10,739 nt of DNA. Origin: Chitinophagaceae bacterium UBA4407. Its GTDB lineage: Bacteria; Bacteroidota; Bacteroidia; Chitinophagales; Chitinophagaceae. Below the pieces are notes generated by a model. It saw only the letters and a list, made by a program, of their open reading frames with translations. It did not search any database and was not told the origin of the DNA. Position numbers and translations under genes: made by a program. The stretch lies in contig DGQT01000089.1 of assembly GCA_002390845.1 (NCBI GenBank), forward strand, positions 1 to 10,739. Direction: 5' to 3'. This document shows, piece by piece, positions 6,741 to 10,739 of this stretch. The number at the start of each line of letters is the position of its first letter. Within the stretch, counting starts at the first letter, position 1.

Positions 6741-6921
6741 ATCACCTCTTGCGTCGCGCTCTTGTACATTCAGATCAATACTGAGCAGGTTCAATGATTC
6801 GGAGGCTTAAAAGATATCAAACCGGTTGTATTTTTAGCTTTTGCATCTTTATAAATCCGCGGATTCCGGAACCTGATGAATACAGTTCCAGAACGTTCAA
6901 TTGTGCGACGCAAGAGGCGAT
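6741..6921. repeat. Inverted pair of intergenic repeats (copies D and E), MITE-like
   Basis: Copy D (+) reads TTGCGTCGCGCTCTTGTAC at 6749-6767. Copy E lies on the opposite strand, with TTGCGTCGCACAA at 6913-6901. The 17-nt ends 6741-6757 and 6905-6921 are reverse complements with one mismatch, enclosing about 147 bp. This 181-bp unit fills most of the 355-bp gap 6691-7045. Inside it are the palindromes AATCCGCGGATT (6854-6865) and TTCCGGAA (6864-6871). Short open frames on both strands here overlap the repeats and show no protein features. Left of it (6691-6740) nothing is recognisable; to the right is the ccmE promoter. Confidence 0.65.
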
Positions 6922-7022
6922 GCGCAAGGCCTCTAAAGCCCGGTTAAAAAAAATTCCATTAAGTTTTAAAAGCTTTAACGATTGAAGTTTTAAAAGCACA
7001 GAAGTTAAAATACTTTTTCAAT

Positions 7023-7030
7023 TACCTTTG
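7023..7030 (+). promoter_or_regulatory. -7 box for ccmE-ccmF
   Basis: TACCTTTG matches the Bacteroidota -7 consensus TAnnTTTG exactly. With the final G at -7, transcription would begin near 7037, leaving about 9 nt before the ccmE ATG. No convincing -33 box was seen, and no Fnr-like palindrome lies upstream, so these genes are probably not under the nos regulator. Confidence 0.5.
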
Positions 7031-7045
7031 TGTAAAATTCAGACT

Positions 7046-7477
7046 ATGAAAAAGATGCATGTGGTTGCCCTGGTTTTAATTGCTGTTGCAATTGCAGCAC
7101 TGATAAGCTTTATGGGCGATGTTACGAGCTACGACACCATTGCAGTTGCCAAACAAAAACCGGGAAAGGCTGTTACGATGGTTGCAAAAATGGATAAGAC
7201 GCAGCCACTGGAATACGATCCCGTTAAGAATCCAAACTACCTGAGTTTTACAGCACTTGATACGCTGGGTAACTCTATAAAAGTGGTATATCACAACCCC
7301 AAACCAACTGATATGGAGAAAAGTGAAAGGATTGTACTGAAAGGAAGTGTTGTTGGTGATCATTTTGAGTGCAAGGATATTTTGCTTAAGTGTCCGTCAA
7401 AGTATAAGGATGATAAAAATGCTACACAGCAAAACCTGAATACTTCTTATGAATATAAAGACTCTGCCAGATCTTAA
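7046..7477 (+). CDS. ccmE: Cytochrome c maturation heme chaperone CcmE, Cys-type (CxxxY)
   Basis: This 143-residue membrane-anchored periplasmic protein carries heme to the CcmF lyase. Residues 5-24 form the N-terminal membrane anchor. A beta-barrel of the CcmE/OB type follows (about 40-115), with YLSFTALDTLGNSIKVVY and ERIVLKGSVVGDHFECKDILLKCPSKY as the family core. In classical CcmE the heme is held by a histidine in an HxxxY motif; here the aligned residues are Cys116 and Tyr120 (CPSKY), the CxxxY variant known from Desulfovibrio and archaeal systems. The tail after 121 is short and polar. The frame can be read from a TTG at 7028, inside the predicted -7 box, so the ATG at 7046 is preferred; it is followed by a normal Lys-Lys anchor start. 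ccmF follows after 30 bp, in the same operon. Confidence 0.9.
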   Translation: MKKMHVVALVLIAVAIAALISFMGDVTSYDTIAVAKQKPGKAVTMVAKMDKTQPLEYDPVKNPNYLSFTALDTLGNSIKVVYHNPKPTDMEKSERIVLKGSVVGDHFECKDILLKCPSKYKDDKNATQQNLNTSYEYKDSARS

Positions 7478-7507
7478 AGTGCCAGTTAGAAAATACAATA
7501 CCCCCTG

Positions 7508-9955
7508 ATGAATTATATAGGAGAACATTTATTGCCCGGCCAGTTTGGTCATTTTTTTGCAGTTCTTTCTTTAGTTTCCTCGTTGATAGCATGCATTGCT
7601 TTTTTTAAGGCGAATAAAGCGATCATTCCTTCTGAGAAACAAAGCTGGATTCGGTTTGCACGGATTGCCTTTTTAACCGAAACCGTGTCTGTTCTAAGTG
7701 TTTTTTTAATTCTTTATTTCATTATTTCCAATCATTACCATGAATATTATTATGCGTGGGACCATTCTTCACGTTCCCTGCAGACACAATATTTACTCGC
7801 CAGTTTTTGGGAAGGCCAGGAAGGCAGTTTTATGCTTTGGAGTTTTTGGCATTGCGTATTGGGGTGGGTATTTATCTGGCGTGTAAAAAAATGGGAAGCC
7901 CCTGTAATGACGGTGATCAGCTTCGCCCAGTTTTGTCTTGCTACCATGCTTATAGGCATTTATTTTTTTGGAGCGAAAGTTGGCAGCAATCCTTTTATCC
8001 TCTTTAGGGAACAAATGGGTAATATGCCTTTGTTTTCCAATCCCGATTATTTAAACTTCCCGAGGATAAAAGAAGGCAACGATCTAAATAGCCTGCTGCA
8101 GAATTACTGGATGGTGATTCACCCGCCGGTATTGTTCCTGGGCTTTGCTTCTACTATTATACCTTTTGGGTTTGCTTATGCAGGTTTGCTAAATAAAGAT
8201 CATAGCTGGACAAAGTCAGCTATTTCATGGACCTGCTTTTCAGCAGCAGTATTGGGTACCGGCATTATGATGGGTGCTGCATGGGCTTATGAAAGTTTGA
8301 GTTTCGGCGGCTATTGGGCATGGGATCCCGTTGAAAATGCCTCGTTGGTGCCATGGCTGGTTTTAGTTGCAGGTTTGCACATGAACCTGATTTATAAAAG
8401 CACAGGCTATTCTTTAAGAAGCACTTATATTTTTTATATTTTTTCCTTCTCCCTGGTACTGTATTCCACTTTTCTTACAAGAAGCGGCATATTGGGCGAC
8501 ACTTCTGTACATGCATTTACCGGCGCCGATATGAACACCCAACTCGTACTGTTTTTGCTGGTGTTCCTGGTGCCCGTGTTGGTTTTGTTTTTTATGCGCA
8601 GGAAATCGATTCCGACAATTCTAAAAGAAGAAAGCACTTACAGCCGGGAGTTTTGGATGTTTATCGGTTCATTGGTTTTATTTCTTTCAGCAATCATTAT
8701 TACAGCAAAAACATCTGTACCTGTTTTTAATAAATTATTCGGTACCAATATAGCTCCGCCTGAAGATGTAAAGTTTGCCCACAACCAGGTGCAGATTTTT
8801 ATTGCCATCATCATTGGCATACTAACTGCAATTACGCAATACTTAAAATATAAAGACACACCCAAAAAATACCTCTTTAAGAAAATAGGGGTACCTACAT
8901 TGGTAGCACTTGCATTAAGCCTTACCATAAGTTTCTTTGGTGATATTAATTATGATGAAAAAGGTATCGGGTACCTGGCAGCAATTCATATCGCCATTTT
9001 TGCAGCGGTGTACAGCATTGTTGCAAATGCCATGTATATATGGATCGGACTGAAGGGAAAACTGAAAGCAGCAGGAGCTTCAATAGCACATGTTGGTTTT
9101 GCATTGTTTCTTTTTGGTGTGCTCATCTCATCCAGCAAAAAAGAAGTACTTAGCGAGAATACAACAGGCATTAATGTTTTTGAAAAAACAAAAGACCAGG
9201 ATCCTGCCGAAAACATAACCCTGTTCAAAGGCATACGTACCGATATGGGTAAATACGATGTTACCTATTTACGTGATACATCCAATGATTTTGACCGCAA
9301 AAAATATTTCGAATTAAAGTTCGAGGGCAAAGATGGTAAAGACAATTTTTTCCTGTACCCCGATGTATTGCAAAACAATAAAGGCCAGCAGGGCTTTGCT
9401 GCAAATCCCGATAAAAAGCATTACCTCACCAACGATATTTTCGCTTACGTTACTACGTGGAGTGGCCTCAGTACGCATGAAGATACAGCTTCCTTCAGGC
9501 CCGTGCAGGTAAAAGCAGGTGATACCGCGTTCTATTCTAACGGCGTAATTATCCTAAATAAAATCGTAGTAAATCCTGAAAATTTTAAGCGCAGTACAGA
9601 ACCCGGAGAAACGCCTGTAATGCTTGATATGACAGTGATTTCAAAAGATGGCAGAAGGTATCCTGTGCAACCTGGCTTTGCCGTAAATGAAAAGAGTAAC
9701 AGTTTCCGCAACCTTCCCGATACTGTAATTGCCCAAAGCATTATTGTACGTTTCAATAAAATAACCGACGAGACGAAAGGCATATTCGAACTGGGCGTTA
9801 AAGAAACTGCGAACCTCAACGATCTTATGACACTTAAGGTTTACAAGTTCCCCTACATTGGCCTGGTGTGGATCGGCATCATCATCATGGTTGCGGGGCT
9901 TTTGTTAAGCATGGTACAGCGTATTAAAAAAAGCAAACTCTCTGTTGCTTCGTAA
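7508..9955 (+). CDS. ccmF: Heme lyase CcmF for cytochrome c maturation
   Basis: This 815-residue polytopic protein takes heme from CcmE and attaches it to CxxCH motifs of apocytochromes c. The tryptophan-rich WWD domain of heme-handling proteins is clear at about 258-283 (WAYESLSFGGYWAWDPVENA). Candidate heme-ligand histidines lie in periplasmic loops: His205 (VIHPPVLFLGF), His291 (GLHMN), His335 (SVHAF) and His528 (AHVGFALFLFG). The conserved WEGQEGSFMLW stretch is at 101-111. About 14-15 membrane helices are visible. A large soluble region (~545-780) separates the penultimate helix from a final one ending in a basic tail. It is longer than the ~650-residue E. coli protein, mainly through this soluble region, a size I associate with Bacteroidota. 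ccmA-D and ccmGH are not in the window. The ATG at 7508 lies 30 bp after ccmE. Confidence 0.95.
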   Translation: MNYIGEHLLPGQFGHFFAVLSLVSSLIACIAFFKANKAIIPSEKQSWIRFARIAFLTETVSVLSVFLILYFIISNHYHEYYYAWDHSSRSLQTQYLLASFWEGQEGSFMLWSFWHCVLGWVFIWRVKKWEAPVMTVISFAQFCLATMLIGIYFFGAKVGSNPFILFREQMGNMPLFSNPDYLNFPRIKEGNDLNSLLQNYWMVIHPPVLFLGFASTIIPFGFAYAGLLNKDHSWTKSAISWTCFSAAVLGTGIMMGAAWAYESLSFGGYWAWDPVENASLVPWLVLVAGLHMNLIYKSTGYSLRSTYIFYIFSFSLVLYSTFLTRSGILGDTSVHAFTGADMNTQLVLFLLVFLVPVLVLFFMRRKSIPTILKEESTYSREFWMFIGSLVLFLSAIIITAKTSVPVFNKLFGTNIAPPEDVKFAHNQVQIFIAIIIGILTAITQYLKYKDTPKKYLFKKIGVPTLVALALSLTISFFGDINYDEKGIGYLAAIHIAIFAAVYSIVANAMYIWIGLKGKLKAAGASIAHVGFALFLFGVLISSSKKEVLSENTTGINVFEKTKDQDPAENITLFKGIRTDMGKYDVTYLRDTSNDFDRKKYFELKFEGKDGKDNFFLYPDVLQNNKGQQGFAANPDKKHYLTNDIFAYVTTWSGLSTHEDTASFRPVQVKAGDTAFYSNGVIILNKIVVNPENFKRSTEPGETPVMLDMTVISKDGRRYPVQPGFAVNEKSNSFRNLPDTVIAQSIIVRFNKITDETKGIFELGVKETANLNDLMTLKVYKFPYIGLVWIGIIIMVAGLLLSMVQRIKKSKLSVAS

Positions 9956-10009
9956 TTTATTGAAAGCATTTTTTTGTAACAGGCTTAAGTATCTTTTCTC
10001 ATCGCCTGT

Positions 10010-10060
10010 TGCCACGCTCGGTTCACAGTTCCACTTTTATGGGATCAAAAAAGCGTGGCA
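10010..10060. repeat. Inverted repeat with a 33-nt loop
   Basis: TGCCACGCT (10010-10018) and AGCGTGGCA (10052-10060) are exact reverse complements, 9 bp each. They follow TCATCGCCTGT, which resembles the bases that precede the signature in copies A and E (GCATCGCCTCT). This suggests that hairpin sequence has replaced or interrupted the signature in this copy (F). Confidence 0.7.
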
Positions 10061-10064
10061 GTTT

Positions 10065-10085
10065 ATCCCGAATTTATTTCGGGAT
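10065..10085. repeat. Perfect hairpin, 8-bp stem and 5-nt loop
   Basis: ATCCCGAA (10065-10072), loop TTTAT, then TTCGGGAT (10078-10085). It lies about 110 bp after the ccmF stop and has no following T-tract, so it is listed as a repeat and not a terminator. The motif is one I recall as frequent between Bacteroidota genes. Confidence 0.75.
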
Positions 10086-10384
10086 CACTCACTTGTACGG
10101 TTGGATTATGAATGAGCTTTTACCGAAGCGAAAACCTAAGCGAAGTATTTGTACAAGCACCGATCAGAACTAAGAACTAAAGCTACGCCAGCGGCGTAAC
10201 CTGTTTGTAGAAAATATGATAATAAATAATCATTGCTCCGGCGGAGCAACCTGTTTTCTGCATAATAATAATCTGTAATTTATTAGGTTAACCCGCTGGG
10301 GTAAAAGCGAATATTAATCTCTATGGTTTCTACAAACAGGTTGCCCCTCTGGGGCATGTTGGAGAATTAAGCAAATTAATATTG
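10086..10384 (+). repeat. Long direct repeat, unit 1
   Basis: This 299-bp unit recurs at 10436-10737 with about five substitutions and two small indels. In order it contains CACTCAC-TTGTACGG, GAATGAGCTTTTACCGAAGC, a GTACAAGCACCGATCA segment, then four small hairpins. The period is 350-353 bp because of the indels. The changes are confined to the first ~100 bp and the last ~25 bp; the hairpin part is identical in the two units. Confidence 0.93.
10184..10356. repeat. Four-hairpin cluster in unit 1
   Basis: H1 (+, 10184-10198): stem TACGCC/GGCGTA, loop AGC. H2 (+, 10233-10249): TTGCTCC/GGAGCAA, loop GGC. H3 (-, 10303-10289): TACCCC/GGGTTA with one mismatch, loop AGC. H4 (-, 10356-10342): TGCCCC/GGGGCA, loop AGA. 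Each stem is followed on its own strand by ACCT; H1 and H4 share the longer tail ACCTGTTTGTAGAAA. The two plus hairpins face the two minus hairpins, so the cluster is itself an imperfect inverted repeat, with the H1 and H4 tails able to pair over about 16 bp. Confidence 0.85.
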
Positions 10385-10427
10385 TAAACAGATGAACGTA
10401 GAAGAGTTTACTGCTATTAAGCATCAG

Positions 10428-10452
10428 TTGCGTCGCACTCACTCTTGTACGG
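10428..10452 (+). repeat. Intergenic repeat signature, copy G
   Basis: TTGCGTCGCACTCAC followed by TCTTGTACGG is the signature with an extra ACTC duplication. It forms the head of direct-repeat unit 2 and shows that the signature belongs to the same composite element as the hairpin cluster. Confidence 0.75.
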
Positions 10453-10737
10453 TTGGATTATGAATGAGCTTTTACCGAAGCGAAAATCTAAGCGAAGTAT
10501 TTGTACAAGCACCGATCAATACTAAGAACTAAAACTACGCCAGCGGCGTAACCTGTTTGTAGAAAATATGATAATAAATAATCATTGCTCCGGCGGAGCA
10601 ACCTGTTTTCTGCATAATAATAATCTGTAATTTATTAGGTTAACCCGCTGGGGTAAAAGCGAATATTAATCTCTATGGTTTCTACAAACAGGTTGCCCCT
10701 CTGGGGCATGTTGGATAAATTAAGCAAATTAATATTG
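10436..10737 (+). repeat. Long direct repeat, unit 2
   Basis: This is the second, nearly identical copy of the unit at 10086-10384, with a 2-bp insertion near the start (CTCTTG against CTTG) and one extra base near the end. The 51-bp spacer between the units (10385-10435) is not repeated. The unit ends at the window edge. Confidence 0.93.
10536..10708. repeat. Four-hairpin cluster in unit 2
   Basis: This is identical in sequence to the cluster in unit 1, shifted by 352 bp: H1 10536-10550, H2 10585-10601, H3 10641-10655, H4 10694-10708. Perfect conservation of this part, against scattered changes near both ends of the unit, points either to recent duplication or to selection on the hairpins. 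Confidence 0.85.
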
Positions 10738-10739
10738 GT

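Larger units (their letters stand above)
9956..10739. other. Gene-free, repeat-rich region after ccmF
   Basis: No open frame with protein character, transposase or RNA gene was recognised in these 784 bp. Positions 9956-10000 are plain AT-rich DNA with no clear terminator. The remainder is built of two large hairpins and two long direct repeats, listed separately. The last repeat runs to within two bases of the window edge, so an array may continue beyond it. Confidence 0.8.

Noticed and set aside
6794..6999. Short open frames of about 60 codons on both strands before ccmE
   Set aside because: They run through the repeat copies and palindromes, overlap each other, and show no signal peptide, domain or start context.
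10065..10085. Rho-independent terminator for ccmF
   Set aside because: The hairpin is perfect but lies about 110 bp from the stop and is followed by CACTCAC, not a T-run.
10086..10737. CRISPR array
   Set aside because: The repeats are about 300 bp long with a single 51-bp spacer, and no cas gene is present.
9956..10739. Insertion sequence or integron remnant
   Set aside because: No transposase or integrase frame and no terminal inverted repeats with target duplication could be identified.

Overview
This window carries part of a clade II (atypical, Sec-exported) nitrous oxide respiration locus and the cytochrome c maturation genes next to it, most likely from a member of the Bacteroidota. 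A Chitinophagaceae or Sphingobacteriia-like relative is my best guess, by inference only. The grounds are the AT-rich intergenic DNA, starts without clear Shine-Dalgarno sequences, TAnnTTTG-type -7 boxes, the NosZ type, and abundant hairpin-rich intergenic repeats. There is no rRNA, tRNA, transposase or CRISPR array.

Layout. The left half reads on the minus strand, from position 4639 down to 149: a monoheme cytochrome c lipoprotein, NosZ, a FAS1 (fasciclin) lipoprotein, then a NosL copper-site protein fused to an N-terminal membrane domain. The usual nosDFY maturation genes are not in the window and would be expected beyond the left edge. A 150-bp divergent control region (4640-4789) separates this set from a plus-strand Crp/Fnr-family regulator (4790-5383). 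Next comes a polytopic membrane protein with histidine-rich helices (5455-6690), and after a 355-bp gap full of repeats, ccmE (7046-7477) and ccmF (7508-9955). The last 784 bp have no gene. They hold two hairpins and two ~300-bp direct repeats, each with four small hairpins.

How it fits together. NosZ reduces N2O to N2 and needs electrons, here plausibly from the cytochrome c encoded just upstream. NosL supplies or services copper. CcmE and CcmF attach heme to c-type cytochromes, including that donor. The regulator has FNR-like DNA-reading residues (Val172, Glu173, Arg177) but no FNR iron-sulfur cysteine set, so it is probably a DNR/NnrR-like nitrogen-oxide regulator or another non-FeS member. 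Three palindromes of the form TGAY-N4-RTCA lie exactly where it could act: two in the divergent region and one before the membrane protein. The two divergent sites sit at the same distance, in mirror image, from candidate -7 boxes.

The most unusual DNA is intergenic. A short signature (TTGCGTCGCACTCTTGTACG and variants) recurs in nearly every sizeable gap, in both orientations. At the right end it is joined to a family of hairpins whose stems differ by paired changes while their ACCT tails stay the same.
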